This document shows, piece by piece, positions 18,088 through 26,956 of a DNA stretch of 39,295 bases. The position numbers and the translations under genes were made by a program. The stretch's first letter is position 1; each line of letters begins with the position of its first letter. The notes beneath the pieces are model-generated. The model searched no databases and was not told the origin of the DNA. It saw only the letters and a program-made list of their open reading frames with translations. The DNA lies in contig SKIJ01000100.1 in the NCBI GenBank assembly GCA_007116495.1, positions 1 to 39,295 of the forward strand, given 5' to 3'. Source of the stretch: Cryomorphaceae bacterium. GTDB lineage: Bacteria; Bacteroidota; Bacteroidia; Flavobacteriales; Schleiferiaceae.

Positions 18088-18954
18088 TTACGATTGGTAT
18101 TTAAAATACTGCATCAATTTTTTGAGATACGGTTTTCTTATATCGATTTCTATGGCACCTCCACCGTATCTGGTAAAGCCTTCACTGAAATAGTGGGCGT
18201 ATTTGATTTGATTTACTTTAAAGGATTTACGCACTTTAGATCTTGAGGTATTGATCCAGGTAAAATCTTTTTTCTCCGGATCATAAACCTGCAGCATACC
18301 TAGATTAGGCAATTCCATTTCAGAGGGATCAAACAATCGCACCCCTATCATTTCGTGTTTGCGAAGAGCTACTTTAAGTACATTCAAGTAATCGTCAGCC
18401 ATAAAATCTGAAATCATGAAAACAATGGCTTTCTTTTTTTGGATGTTAAGCAAAAACGACAACGTATCTGAAATATTGGTAGTATTGGTATTAGGTTGAA
18501 ACTCTAGAATTTCACGAATAATGCGAAGCAGGTGTTTTTTACCCTTTCTAGGAGGTATATAGTGTTCGGGGCCATCTGCAAAGAGTAACACCCCTACCTT
18601 ATCGTTATTTGCAAGCGCCGAAAAAGCAAGAGATGCACAAATTTCAGCTGCCAACTCGCGCTTAAAAACCCCTTCTGTTCCAAAATGTGTTGACCCAGAA
18701 ACATCCACGACGAGCATTAACGTGAGTTCGCGTTCTTCCTCAAAAACTTTTACGTATGTTTCATTGAGTTTTGCAGTTACATTCCAGTCAATAGCACGAA
18801 CATCATCGCCATATTGATAAAGCCGCACTTCACTAAACGTCATTCCTCTTCCTTTAAACGACGATTGATACTCACCGGAGAGCATGTGATCGGAATTCCG
18901 GCGCGCCTTTATTTCTATTTGTTTGACCTTTTTAAGAAGCTCCCGCGTATCCAT
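18088..18954 (-). CDS. DUF58 domain protein (VWA-like)
   Basis: A 288-residue cytoplasmic DUF58 protein. The family core is visible at YGDDVRAIDWNVTAK (48-62), followed by a VWA-like fold with DVSGS at 84-88, so the MIDAS motif is intact, and VFMISDF later. DUF58 proteins are routinely encoded with MoxR ATPases and VWA membrane proteins, and probably pass MoxR remodelling activity on to them (inference). It starts three bases after the moxR stop and abuts the following gene without a gap. Confidence 0.93.
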   Translation of the reverse strand: MDTRELLKKVKQIEIKARRNSDHMLSGEYQSSFKGRGMTFSEVRLYQYGDDVRAIDWNVTAKLNETYVKVFEEERELTLMLVVDVSGSTHFGTEGVFKRELAAEICASLAFSALANNDKVGVLLFADGPEHYIPPRKGKKHLLRIIREILEFQPNTNTTNISDTLSFLLNIQKKKAIVFMISDFMADDYLNVLKVALRKHEMIGVRLFDPSEMELPNLGMLQVYDPEKKDFTWINTSRSKVRKSFKVNQIKYAHYFSEGFTRYGGGAIEIDIRKPYLKKLMQYFKYQS

Positions 18955-18957
18955 AGT

Positions 18958-19953
18958 TTATGGTACTTCTACCTCATTAATAATGTCTTTCAGTAATGTG
19001 TCCGTAGTAATCTCTTCGGCTTCTGCTTCGTAGGTCAACCCTATACGGTGACGCAGAACATCCAACGCTACTTCACGAACATCTTCGGGAATCACAAATG
19101 CACGACCGCGAATGAATGCGTTAACGCGAGCTGTTAATGCTAAATTGATGCTGCCGCGAGGTGATGCCCCAAACGAAATGAATTTTGAAAAATCGGCCAT
19201 GTTGTAGTTTTCCGGTGAACGTGTTGCCGATACGATATCCAAAATATATTTCTCAATTTTTTCATCCATATATATGCGGTGAATCTGCTCGCGTGCTTGC
19301 TTTATTTGAGCCAAAGAAACTACCGGTTTAATAGATTTTTTCTCTCCGGAGATTTGCTGTCTCAAAACCATCCGCTCATCTTCCATATTCGGATACGTGA
19401 TGATGACCTTCATCATAAAACGATCGGTTTGCGCTTCCGGTAAAGGATACGTGCCTTCTTGATCAATTGGGTTTTGCGTTGCCAAAACTAGAAAAGGATC
19501 TGGCAAATCAAAGGTTTTATCACCAATGGTTACCTGACGTTCTTGCATCGCTTCTAAAAGTGCACTCTGTACTTTAGCCGGCGCACGGTTGATTTCGTCA
19601 GCGAGGACAAAATTGGCAAACACCGGTCCCTGCATGGTAGTAAAGGCATTCTGCTGGAGGTTGTAAATCTGCGTTCCAATGACATCTGAAGGTAGTAAGT
19701 CTGGCGTAAATTGCACTCTACTGAAATCAGCTGAAATGGCATCAGACAGCGTTTTAATCGCTAAGGTTTTTGCCAAACCGGGTAATCCTTCTAGGAGGAT
19801 GTGGCCGTTTGCCAACAAGGCCATCAATAAACGGTCGAACATTTTTTGCTGTCCTACCAGTACTTTAGACACCTCCATCCTTAGCTGCTCAATAAAAGCA
19901 CTTTCCTCTTTTATTTTATCAGCTATTTCTTGTAAATCAACGTTTTCCTCCAT
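18958..19953 (-). CDS. moxR: MoxR family AAA+ ATPase
   Basis: A 331-residue MoxR ATPase, a chaperone-like AAA+ protein that works with VWA proteins. Walker A is GLPGLAKT at 56-63 (the AKT form usual for MoxR), Walker B VLADE at 116-120, sensor 1 ATQNP at 158-162, with EGTYPLPEAQTDRF between sensor 1 and the arginine region. It is the first gene of the moxR-DUF58-bat run and has a promoter-like sequence 67 bases upstream. A mild acidic N-terminal extension of about 25 residues precedes the AAA core. Confidence 0.96.
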   Translation of the reverse strand: MEENVDLQEIADKIKEESAFIEQLRMEVSKVLVGQQKMFDRLLMALLANGHILLEGLPGLAKTLAIKTLSDAISADFSRVQFTPDLLPSDVIGTQIYNLQQNAFTTMQGPVFANFVLADEINRAPAKVQSALLEAMQERQVTIGDKTFDLPDPFLVLATQNPIDQEGTYPLPEAQTDRFMMKVIITYPNMEDERMVLRQQISGEKKSIKPVVSLAQIKQAREQIHRIYMDEKIEKYILDIVSATRSPENYNMADFSKFISFGASPRGSINLALTARVNAFIRGRAFVIPEDVREVALDVLRHRIGLTYEAEAEEITTDTLLKDIINEVEVP

Positions 19954-20024
19954 TATTATTTAGATTTATTTTTATGCTATACGATGCGTTTTAAATGCAT
20001 TAGAAGCATCATGACAACAAAACC

Positions 20025-20052
20025 CAAATGTAGAGGGATTAACGGTTCTCAA
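20025..20052 (-). promoter_or_regulatory. Promoter of the moxR-bat operon
   Basis: On the minus strand TTG (20052-20050) is followed after 17 bases by TACATTTG (20032-20025), an exact TAnnTTTG match with spacing slightly under the usual 19. Transcription would start near 20020, giving a leader of about 67 bases to the moxR ATG. Confidence 0.65.
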
Positions 20053-20102
20053 CCACCTAAAAAGCTGTTAAAAACATTTGTCTTTCAAAAGTTTGCGTTT
20101 TT

Positions 20103-20159
20103 TTAACGATAACTAAAGGATATGCCTATGGTCAATGCGGCACCTTGATTAAATACCAC
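20103..20159 (-). pseudogene. Fragment resembling the C-terminal strand of an outer-membrane barrel
   Basis: Directly at the end of the paaH-like gene, another minus-strand frame reads [18 protein letters not shown] and stop. The alternating hydrophobic residues ending in an aromatic next to the C-terminus are those of a last beta strand of an outer-membrane protein. The frame is closed by a TAG immediately upstream and has no start, so it may be a remnant left by a deletion that fused the paaH-like gene's end to an old barrel gene. Only 18 residues support it and chance cannot be excluded. Confidence 0.3.
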
Positions 20160-21312
20160 CTAAAAGAGATGTTCCGGCAGCATCACAATCACGGAGATAT
20201 GCACTTGCGCGGTAGCGATCGTCCCCAAAACGAGCGTGTAGGTCATCTAGTTTCTCCAGCACGTTATGAACGCCTAACTCATCGCCCCAAGCCAATAATC
20301 CTTTCGGATAGTTCACGCCCTTAGTCATTGCGAGATCTACATCTTTAGGTGAGGCTATATTGAGGAATACTGCGTCGGCAGCTTCGTTGATCAACATTGC
20401 CAATATACGATCGCGAATGGCCATACCCATTCGCTCATCCGTAATGGGTTCCGGTTTCTCCGCACCCTCTGAATAGTCATAAAAACCCTTACCCGATTTA
20501 CGTCCGAGAAGCCCAGCTTCCATCATTCTTTTCTGTGTAAGCGATGGGCGATACCTTGGATCGTAGTACATCTGTGTCCAAACAGTTTCCGATACGACGT
20601 AATTGACATCGTGACCAATTAAATCCATAAGCTCGAACGGCCCCATCCGAAATCCGCCCAATGACTTCATTGCCCAGTCAATGGTTGCAGGAGTGGCCAT
20701 GCCTTCATCAAACATTTTTACCGCTTCTGCATAAAATGGCCGCGCAACACGATTTACAATAAACCCGGGTGTATCCTTAGCCAGAACGGTAACCTTTTTC
20801 CAAGAATCAACCGTTTTACGCGCGGTGTCTATGACGGCCGCATCTGTTGAAATAGCAGGTATGATTTCCACTAGCGGCATCAACGGTGCGGGGTTAAAAA
20901 AATGAATGCCAATCACGCGTTCCGGGTGTGTTAATCCGGCCGCTAATGATGCAATTGATAAACTCGAGGTGTTGCTAGCCAAAATAGTCTCTTTGGAAGC
21001 AATCGCCTCTAATTCGGTAAATACCTTCTTTTTTACATCTAAATTCTCAACGATAGCTTCGATGATCATCTGACAATCAGAAAAAGAGGTTAACGCGTCC
21101 ACGTACGTAACCCTGCTGACTATTGCTTCTGCCTCCTGAGCAGTGACGCGGTCTTTTTCAACCAATCGATTCATGATCTTTTTTAAGGCGGCATCACTTT
21201 TTTGCAGCGCCTCTATATTAGTATCATACAAAACAACATTATGACCAGACTGAGATGCAACTTGTGCAATGCCACTGCCCATAGCTCCGGCGCCAATAAC
21301 TCCAATATTCAT
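20149..21312 (-). CDS. paaH: 3-hydroxyacyl-CoA dehydrogenase (PaaH-like)
   Basis: Oxidises 3-hydroxyacyl-CoA to 3-ketoacyl-CoA with NAD. The 387-residue product has an N-terminal Rossmann fold with [10 protein letters not shown] (7-16) and Asp30 for NAD preference, the catalytic His137/Glu149 pair in [27 protein letters not shown], then two C-terminal 3HCDH helical domains (about 190-285 and 295-380); the second copy is typical of PaaH rather than of the 280-residue butyryl-CoA enzyme. It lies 26 bases after paaG in the same direction, which supports a phenylacetate or related CoA pathway. The ring-oxygenase genes paaABCDE are not in this window. Confidence 0.88.
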   Translation of the reverse strand: MNIGVIGAGAMGSGIAQVASQSGHNVVLYDTNIEALQKSDAALKKIMNRLVEKDRVTAQEAEAIVSRVTYVDALTSFSDCQMIIEAIVENLDVKKKVFTELEAIASKETILASNTSSLSIASLAAGLTHPERVIGIHFFNPAPLMPLVEIIPAISTDAAVIDTARKTVDSWKKVTVLAKDTPGFIVNRVARPFYAEAVKMFDEGMATPATIDWAMKSLGGFRMGPFELMDLIGHDVNYVVSETVWTQMYYDPRYRPSLTQKRMMEAGLLGRKSGKGFYDYSEGAEKPEPITDERMGMAIRDRILAMLINEAADAVFLNIASPKDVDLAMTKGVNYPKGLLAWGDELGVHNVLEKLDDLHARFGDDRYRASAYLRDCDAAGTSLLGGI

Positions 21313-21338
21313 GTGGTGATTCTTTTTTATTTACACTG

Positions 21339-22118
21339 TTATTTACCCTCAAACTTGGGTGTTCTTTTTTCGATGAATGCACGTACTCCTTCTGCAAAAT
21401 CGTGCGTGTTGCCTGCTTGGGTTTGAAGGTCATCTTCGCACTGCAACTGAGTCTCTAAATTATTGGTAAGCGACTTATTAAGTGCTTTTTTAGTGAGTAT
21501 CAAACCCTTTGTTGGCATTTTTGCAATGCGCTTGGTAAATGCAAGGGCTTCCGCAGCAAAGCTGTCGTCCGGGAAGGCTTTGTAAATCATTCCCATCTCT
21601 ACCGCTTCGGCAGCCGAAACGGGATCGGCGGTCATCATTAACGCTGTAGCACGCTGAAGTCCAATGAGCCTAGGCAGCATAAATGTTCCGCCACTATCGG
21701 GTATCAAACCTATTTTACTAAAGGCCTGGATAAACGAGGCCGATTCGGTTGCTAAAACGATATCGCCGGCTAAGGCAATATTTGCGCCTGCACCCGCGGC
21801 AACACCATTTACCCCCACAATTAATGGCTTTGGAAGGTTACGCATCTTTAATATGATGGGATTGTAGTGTTCACTAACGATGCTTGTAAGCTCGGGACCA
21901 CCTTCTTCGGTGGCTTCTTTTAAATCTTGACCGGCACAAAACGCTTTCCCGGTGGCAGTCAATAACACTGCCCGCACTGCTGAATCTTCCGCAGCTCTAT
22001 CGAGGGCGTCCTGCAATTGAAACGCCATCGGTTTAATAAAACTGTGGTATTTATCCGGTCTATTCAAGGTGATGATGCAAACACCTTCATCTACAGAAGT
22101 TGTAATGTATTCGGCCAT
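21339..22118 (-). CDS. paaG: 2-(1,2-epoxy-1,2-dihydrophenyl)acetyl-CoA isomerase (PaaG)
   Basis: A 259-residue crotonase-fold enzyme that isomerises ring epoxide CoA in phenylacetate breakdown. Visible signatures: FCAGQDLKEA (oxyanion loop), VNGVAAGAGANIALAGDIV, SFIQAFSKIGLIPDSGGT and the end FAEGVRAFIEKRTPKF. The SFIQAF...IPDSGG segment and the shared ending are close to PaaG and differ from general enoyl-CoA hydratases. The ATG at 22118 is preferred over a TTG three codons upstream. A general enoyl-CoA hydratase/isomerase role is the alternative. It is the upstream partner of the paaH-like gene. Confidence 0.85.
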   Translation of the reverse strand: MAEYITTSVDEGVCIITLNRPDKYHSFIKPMAFQLQDALDRAAEDSAVRAVLLTATGKAFCAGQDLKEATEEGGPELTSIVSEHYNPIILKMRNLPKPLIVGVNGVAAGAGANIALAGDIVLATESASFIQAFSKIGLIPDSGGTFMLPRLIGLQRATALMMTADPVSAAEAVEMGMIYKAFPDDSFAAEALAFTKRIAKMPTKGLILTKKALNKSLTNNLETQLQCEDDLQTQAGNTHDFAEGVRAFIEKRTPKFEGK

Positions 22119-22296
22119 AATGTTCAATTTTTTTAATAGAGAGCGAAAATAGCAATGGCAATGACGAGAAAAAAATGTTTTTTATTTGCAAAACGATCTA
22201 GAATCGATTTAGCTAAAGAAAACACTTAGACGTAGCACAAATATCTTTACACGTCTAGTCGATAATGAATACCTTCGCGTATCAAAATTCACCAAA

Positions 22297-23397
22297 ATGG
22301 CAAACGTTACCGACACCATAATTTTTCCCATTTGCAACAAAAGCGCTTCCAACAGAGTAGTTTTAGCACCAATGACCAACACGCAGAGTCATTTAGATGG
22401 TCAATTGAGCAACGATGAACGACGGTGGTTGACCTTACGCGCAAAAGGTGGTTTTGGAACAATCATTACAGCGGGGGCATATGTGGAAGAAACAGGCAAG
22501 AGTTGGGATGGTCAGATTGGCATACACAACGACGTAACGGCATCAGCATATATACCTGTCATTGAAGATTTTAGAGAATACAATTCCCTGGGCATACTTC
22601 AATTATTTCACGGAGGAATGCGCGCAAAGTTTGATGCAAAGACCAATATGTCTCCATCAGGCGGAAAAAATAGTCGTGGCGATACCATAGCAAGGGCTAT
22701 GTCTGAGAAGGAAATTAAGGACAGCATCGCTGCGCATGTTGACGCTGCAGATCGCGCGCAAAGAGTTGGATTTGATGGCGTTGAAATACATGCTGCCCAT
22801 GGTTATCTTATTCACCAGTTTTTGAGTACGGCAACCAATAACAGAACTGATGAATGGGGCGGGAAAGCTGAAAACCGCAATCGCTTTTTAATCAACATCA
22901 TCAGAGGGATTCGCGATCGTTGCGGAGATGATTTTTTGGTAGGTGTACGCCTATCTCCTGAAGATGCCAATTGGTTTCACGGCATTGACTTCGACGCTTG
23001 TATTGATTTGTCGTGTAAATTAGCCGAAGACGAAAAAGCAGACTACCTCCACATCTCTTTATGGGATGCGTTTAAACCTGCAGATAAATATCCGCATGAT
23101 GGTCCGGCCATTTCACACTTCAAACGAAACCTGCCAAATCATGTGCCTCTCATCACTGCTGGGAAAATCTGGAGCGCTAAAGATGCCGATGCTGTTTTGT
23201 CGTATGGAGCAGACATGATTGCTTTAGGCAGAGTAGCTATCGCCCATCCCTCATGGCCAAACGACTACGGAGAAATAGACGATTACAAACCCGCAAGTCC
23301 ACCGTTTACTAAACGCTATTTGAATGGCGTTGGATTAAACAACGACTTCGTGGCATATATGACAAAGTGGAAAGGGTTTGTTAGTACGGCTGAGTGA
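22297..23397 (+). CDS. NADH:flavin oxidoreductase, Old Yellow Enzyme family
   Basis: A 366-residue FMN-dependent TIM-barrel reductase of alpha,beta-unsaturated carbonyls or related compounds; true substrate unknown. Signatures: NRVVLAPMTNTQSH near the N-terminus (FMN contact), GFGTIITAGAYV, ILQLFHGGMRA, GFDGVEIHAAHGYLIHQFL (active-site His pair), NNRTDEWGGKAENRNRF and the FMN-phosphate segment ADMIALGRVAIAHPSW. It is divergent from paaG across 178 bases with a weak -7-like TATCTTTA at 22242-22249, and its end overlaps the convergent barrel gene by 17 bases. Confidence 0.93.
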   Translation: MANVTDTIIFPICNKSASNRVVLAPMTNTQSHLDGQLSNDERRWLTLRAKGGFGTIITAGAYVEETGKSWDGQIGIHNDVTASAYIPVIEDFREYNSLGILQLFHGGMRAKFDAKTNMSPSGGKNSRGDTIARAMSEKEIKDSIAAHVDAADRAQRVGFDGVEIHAAHGYLIHQFLSTATNNRTDEWGGKAENRNRFLINIIRGIRDRCGDDFLVGVRLSPEDANWFHGIDFDACIDLSCKLAEDEKADYLHISLWDAFKPADKYPHDGPAISHFKRNLPNHVPLITAGKIWSAKDADAVLSYGADMIALGRVAIAHPSWPNDYGEIDDYKPASPPFTKRYLNGVGLNNDFVAYMTKWKGFVSTAE

Positions 23398-24055
23398 TGA
23401 TGAAAATGGTTGCACGCAAACCGACAACTAAATTTTGAGCTGGATTGTATTCATCACCAAAATTATTGAACTGGAAAGAGCTTCGATTTACGTCCAGTAG
23501 ACCGTACGAACCAAATAGGGCAATGTTGGCCTTCGTTCGATAATCCAAATCAAACATCCAACCCAATTCTAAAAACACACCTACGTCGTCATTGTAAAAA
23601 TAGTTTTCATCTTGAAAGCGAATGGTGCCGTATTCCACATCATTTTTAAAGTGAAGTGTTTCGGAAATCAAGTAACTGTAATACCCTCCAACACCTACAT
23701 TAAAATGCTTTCCAAAATAGCGCAACATCACATTCCCTGACACGTAGTCTAAGATATAATCACGCGTAATTTCTTCACCTCTACCGAAGCCTTCAAACTG
23801 CTGACCTTTGCGCTCGTAGTCTGCTCCAAAACTCAACGCTAAACGATCGTTAAAATTATACATCAAACCTAAGCCTCCACTTCCGCGTATTGTGGGTATA
23901 CGGAGATCGAGCTCTTCGTTGTAATAATTTGGATTTAGCAGAGATGAATTGTGAATTGATGCTTGATAATAAAATGATACATCATTCCAACGAAATTGCG
24001 CTTGTGTAACAGCGACGATTAGGAAGAGAAAGACAATTAGTATTCGTTTTATCAT
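23381..24055 (-). CDS. Outer-membrane beta-barrel protein, unknown function
   Basis: A 224-residue protein with signal peptide MIKRILIVFLFLIVAVTQAQ (1-20) and then repeated amphipathic strands with aromatic girdles, for example GGLGLMYNFNDRLALSFGAD and NVGVGGYYSYLIS, ending ATIFIITQPY. This is the small barrel fold (OmpW/porin-like, about eight strands). The ATG at 24055 is used because the longer frame begins with TTG and adds nine residues before the signal helix. No specific family is recognised. Confidence 0.8.
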   Translation of the reverse strand: MIKRILIVFLFLIVAVTQAQFRWNDVSFYYQASIHNSSLLNPNYYNEELDLRIPTIRGSGGLGLMYNFNDRLALSFGADYERKGQQFEGFGRGEEITRDYILDYVSGNVMLRYFGKHFNVGVGGYYSYLISETLHFKNDVEYGTIRFQDENYFYNDDVGVFLELGWMFDLDYRTKANIALFGSYGLLDVNRSSFQFNNFGDEYNPAQNLVVGLRATIFIITQPY

Positions 24056-24164
24056 AAGGTAGGCAATTTTATAAATATTCAAATAGAGTGGTAAAAATAG
24101 TCAACACAACGAAACTTTATGATAGTTTAGGAAAAAAAATGAAACTTTAACCCAAACGCGGTAT

Positions 24165-24172
24165 TAGTTTTG
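24165..24172 (+). promoter_or_regulatory. -7 promoter element for the OmpA-type lipoprotein gene
   Basis: TAGTTTTG matches TAnnTTTG exactly. The start would be near 24176, a leader of about 37 bases. No TTG is found at the ideal upstream spacing. Confidence 0.5.
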
Positions 24173-24213
24173 TCATTACCAATGAGAAACACACCCATTT
24201 TTAATATGAAATT

Positions 24214-25023
24214 ATGACCACAAAAAATCTCATAATCACTTATTTTACTATTACTTTATTCAGTTCATGTGTGAGTAAAAAAACATACCAAGCCGCTTTG
24301 GAAGACAGCGCCCAACTCAGAAAAGACAGCGCCGTTTTGATGGAAAAAACACATCAATTGGAAGGGCAGTTAGCGTTTCACGCCGACTCCATTGACAATC
24401 TTCGAAGCCAATACAACCATGAAATTTCAGCATTAATGGCTCAACTAGACGAAAAAACTAGTCTAATCAGCGAAAAGGAAGGCGTACTGGCCGAACGTGC
24501 TAGTCGTCTTAGGGAAATGCAATCAAAACTCTTCAGCCAAAACGAACGAATGAATGATTTGAGACGCAGTATGCGAAGAGCCTTAGTAGATGTGCCGGCA
24601 AAAGATTTGGAATTGGAAATTCGAAATGGCAAGCTCCATTTGAATTTATCTGAGAACCTTCTATTTGCCTCCGGTAGTGCCATCATTGATCAAAAAGGCA
24701 AAGAGGCTTTAAGTTCCGTTGCTGAAGTCCTCAATAGCAGCACCGATTTACAAATTGAAATCATTGGACACACCGATAGTGTTCCCATTCGAACAGCACG
24801 CTTTAGTGATAACTGGGATTTGTCTGCTGCGCGAGCAACGGCAATAACGCGCGTTTTAGTTAAAGAATACAGCATTAGTGGCGAACGCATAAGAGCCTCA
24901 GGGAGAAGTGAACACAGGCCAATAGCATCAAACGCTACAGCGGAGGGAAGAGCCCTAAATAGACGCACCGAAATTATAATCAGTCCTAAATTAGAAGTCC
25001 TCTACGAGCTACTCGAGGATTGA
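24214..25023 (+). CDS. OmpA-family lipoprotein with coiled coil
   Basis: A 269-residue outer-membrane lipoprotein tethered to peptidoglycan. The signal ends at LFSSC (Cys19); residues about 25-125 are a charged coiled coil (heptad-like Leu, Met and Ser spacing); residues about 142-262 are an OmpA/MotB domain with LLFASGSAIIDQKG, IIGHTDSVPI and SGRSEHRPIASNATAEGRALNRRTE split over its usual peptidoglycan-binding loops. It probably holds the outer membrane to the cell wall. Its own -7 element is upstream and it overlaps the convergent XrtF-associated gene by 22 bases. Confidence 0.9.
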   Translation: MTTKNLIITYFTITLFSSCVSKKTYQAALEDSAQLRKDSAVLMEKTHQLEGQLAFHADSIDNLRSQYNHEISALMAQLDEKTSLISEKEGVLAERASRLREMQSKLFSQNERMNDLRRSMRRALVDVPAKDLELEIRNGKLHLNLSENLLFASGSAIIDQKGKEALSSVAEVLNSSTDLQIEIIGHTDSVPIRTARFSDNWDLSAARATAITRVLVKEYSISGERIRASGRSEHRPIASNATAEGRALNRRTEIIISPKLEVLYELLED

Positions 25024-25466
25024 TTTTTTTCCAAGTGTTGTTGGTAAAAAAAAGCGGGTATCAGAAGCATCATTAACACCGGGTTGACGACCAAACGGTG
25101 AATGTGTTGAAGAAAAAACCGGGTCTGTTCGTACATAAAAATTGTTAGTAAAATATAGATTGGTAGTATCACCAAAAGCTCTACTTGAAACAGCCTAAAT
25201 CCAAAAGACATAAAGTCTTTTCGTTGAAAAATACCGAAAATTATCAACAAGCTAAACCCGTCGTTTAGTAAAAATCTAATCAACTTATGCACTGCAAACT
25301 TAAGAGCATTAAACTCGGGTAACTTAACTGTTCCCGCGCCAAAATCAGAAAACCCACTGTAAAAAATGTCACGCTGAAATATGTACACCGTTGCCAGCCC
25401 CAACACACCTATACCAACGCACGATATCTTTATGAATTGAGATTTAGTGTTGCCTTTAGATTGCAT
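25002..25466 (-). CDS. Exosortase F system-associated membrane protein
   Basis: A 154-residue protein with about four membrane helices (about 11-30, 70-85, 93-112 and 130-146) and the loop RFLLNDGFSLLIIFGIF. I recognise it as the small protein that accompanies XrtF (TIGR04127-type) from its size, hydrophobic layout and its place four bases after the xrtF stop. Function is unknown; a structural or substrate-presenting partner of the exosortase is inference. A Ser run (QSSSSS) closes the C-terminus. Its end overlaps the convergent OmpA-type gene. Confidence 0.78.
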   Translation of the reverse strand: MQSKGNTKSQFIKISCVGIGVLGLATVYIFQRDIFYSGFSDFGAGTVKLPEFNALKFAVHKLIRFLLNDGFSLLIIFGIFQRKDFMSFGFRLFQVELLVILPIYILLTIFMYEQTRFFLQHIHRLVVNPVLMMLLIPAFFYQQHLEKNQSSSSS

Positions 25467-25470
25467 ACTT

Positions 25471-26061
25471 CTATGATGACTTTTTATCGGAAACTAAAGG
25501 CAGTTTAGACTGCTGTAATCGCACCCAAATAACCCACAGCAAGAGAACAAAAATGTAAATGATGCCGGTAAATAAAAATTTGTGATAAAAATGGAACATG
25601 CTGGTGTAATAATGATTGATTACGATCAATAACCCTAAGCGCAATAGATTAAACAGATGAATCATTAAAATACCAAGAGGTATAAACCACACCATTGCAT
25701 TAGTATTTGCTCCGCGAAAGGCTACAACGAAGGCAACAAACAAAATCATCACGGCAAGTCCATTACAACCTTCATATATAGAAACACTGTAGTGATCTAA
25801 ATACATTACGCCTACGTAGGGATCTTCTTCAACATCGTAAAGCTCCACCTTTTGACCAAAAGCATTCATGGTATAGGCCACGTTCTTGGATACCAAGGTT
25901 GTAATCGGGTCCGGTTTGGGGTCGTGATGTGCTATAAATAGAGAATACAACAAGCTGCCAATACCGTAAATCAACCCAAACCGAATGAGAAAATTTAGAG
26001 TTGGCTTAAACCGTTGAATAATCGATTCGGTGTTCTCGTTTTCTTTTTTACCTTCAGACAT
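25471..26061 (-). CDS. xrtF: Exosortase family protein XrtF
   Basis: A 196-residue integral membrane cysteine protease/transpeptidase. The exosortase catalytic set is visible: Cys99 in YEGCNGLAV, Arg141 in FNLLRLGLL and His160 in FHFYHKFLFTG, each beside a membrane helix (helices near 22-44, 98-115, 122-148 and 162-181). Exosortases cut C-terminal tripartite sorting tails and transfer the protein to another anchor. The ATG at 26061, seven bases after dapA, is used; an ATG at 26100 would overlap dapA and add an atypical N-terminus. It is followed by its usual small partner gene. No protein in this window has an evident sorting tail. Confidence 0.87.
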   Translation of the reverse strand: MSEGKKENENTESIIQRFKPTLNFLIRFGLIYGIGSLLYSLFIAHHDPKPDPITTLVSKNVAYTMNAFGQKVELYDVEEDPYVGVMYLDHYSVSIYEGCNGLAVMILFVAFVVAFRGANTNAMVWFIPLGILMIHLFNLLRLGLLIVINHYYTSMFHFYHKFLFTGIIYIFVLLLWVIWVRLQQSKLPLVSDKKSS

Positions 26062-26068
26062 GAATGGA

Positions 26069-26956
26069 TTATATGGAAGCCATAGCTGACTTAATTGCAT
26101 TTCTTGTGGTGTCGCTTATTGGAAACAGCGGTAAGCGCATGTGCTCCTCACAAATATCTAATTGTGCAAGAGCCGCTTTAATGCCTCCGGGGTTACCTTC
26201 AGCAAATAACAACTGGGTGAAGGCAAATAACTTGAAGTGTGCATCTCTCGAGGAACTGATTTCTCCTTGTCTTCCATCCCGCACCATTTGGCTAAAAAGT
26301 TTTGGATAAGCCTGTCCGGAAACGCTTATTACACCGTCTCCCCCCAAACACAACATTGGAAAGGTTAAATTATCCTCACCGGAAATAACAGAAAACCCGT
26401 CGGGGCGTTCGTTGATGATGCGCATTACCTGTTCCATATCACCCGAGGCTTCTTTGATTCCAACAATATTGGAAAAATCGCGCGCCAAACGGAGGGTAGT
26501 TTCAGCAGTAATGTTACTACCTGTCCTTCCCGGCACGTTATACAAAATGATTGGTCGGTCGGCAGCAGCAGCCAAGGCCTTGTAATGTTGATAGATGCCT
26601 TCCTGAGTTGGTTTATTATAATACGGAGAAACCGACAAAAAAGCAGAAACACCGTCAACCGAAAAGGCTTTCATCTGATCAATGATGGCTTGGGTATTAT
26701 TTCCACCCATACCGTATACTATTTGACAACGGCCAGCATTCACATCAATTACTCTGTTTAACACGATCATTTTCTCGTCCTCCGAAAGTGTTGCTGTTTC
26801 ACCGGTAGTACCCATTACAACCAAGTACTCTACACCTCCATCAACGAGATGTTTTGTGAGGGCATCTAATGCGTCAACATCTATCGAGCCGTCTTTTTTA
26901 AACGGGGTTACCATTGCAATTCCAGTTCCTGAAAATGGTCTATTTACAACTGTCAT
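26069..26956 (-). CDS. dapA: 4-hydroxy-tetrahydrodipicolinate synthase
   Basis: Condenses pyruvate and aspartate semialdehyde in the lysine/diaminopimelate pathway. The 295-residue product shows GTTGE (49-53), YYNKPTQEG (112-120), Tyr139 in LYNVPGRTG and the Schiff-base Lys168 in GIKEASGD. Catalytic residues are complete. Its ATG overlaps the end of the DUF6913-like gene as ATGA (26953-26956), and xrtF starts seven bases after its stop, so the four genes at 25002-27444 probably form one transcript. Confidence 0.97.
   Translation of the reverse strand: MTVVNRPFSGTGIAMVTPFKKDGSIDVDALDALTKHLVDGGVEYLVVMGTTGETATLSEDEKMIVLNRVIDVNAGRCQIVYGMGGNNTQAIIDQMKAFSVDGVSAFLSVSPYYNKPTQEGIYQHYKALAAAADRPIILYNVPGRTGSNITAETTLRLARDFSNIVGIKEASGDMEQVMRIINERPDGFSVISGEDNLTFPMLCLGGDGVISVSGQAYPKLFSQMVRDGRQGEISSSRDAHFKLFAFTQLLFAEGNPGGIKAALAQLDICEEHMRLPLFPISDTTRNAIKSAMASI

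Noticed and set aside
18088-19953. Methanol-dehydrogenase maturation role for the MoxR/VWA genes
   Set aside because: The full batABCDE set follows and no methanol dehydrogenase gene is present, so the Bat context explains them better.
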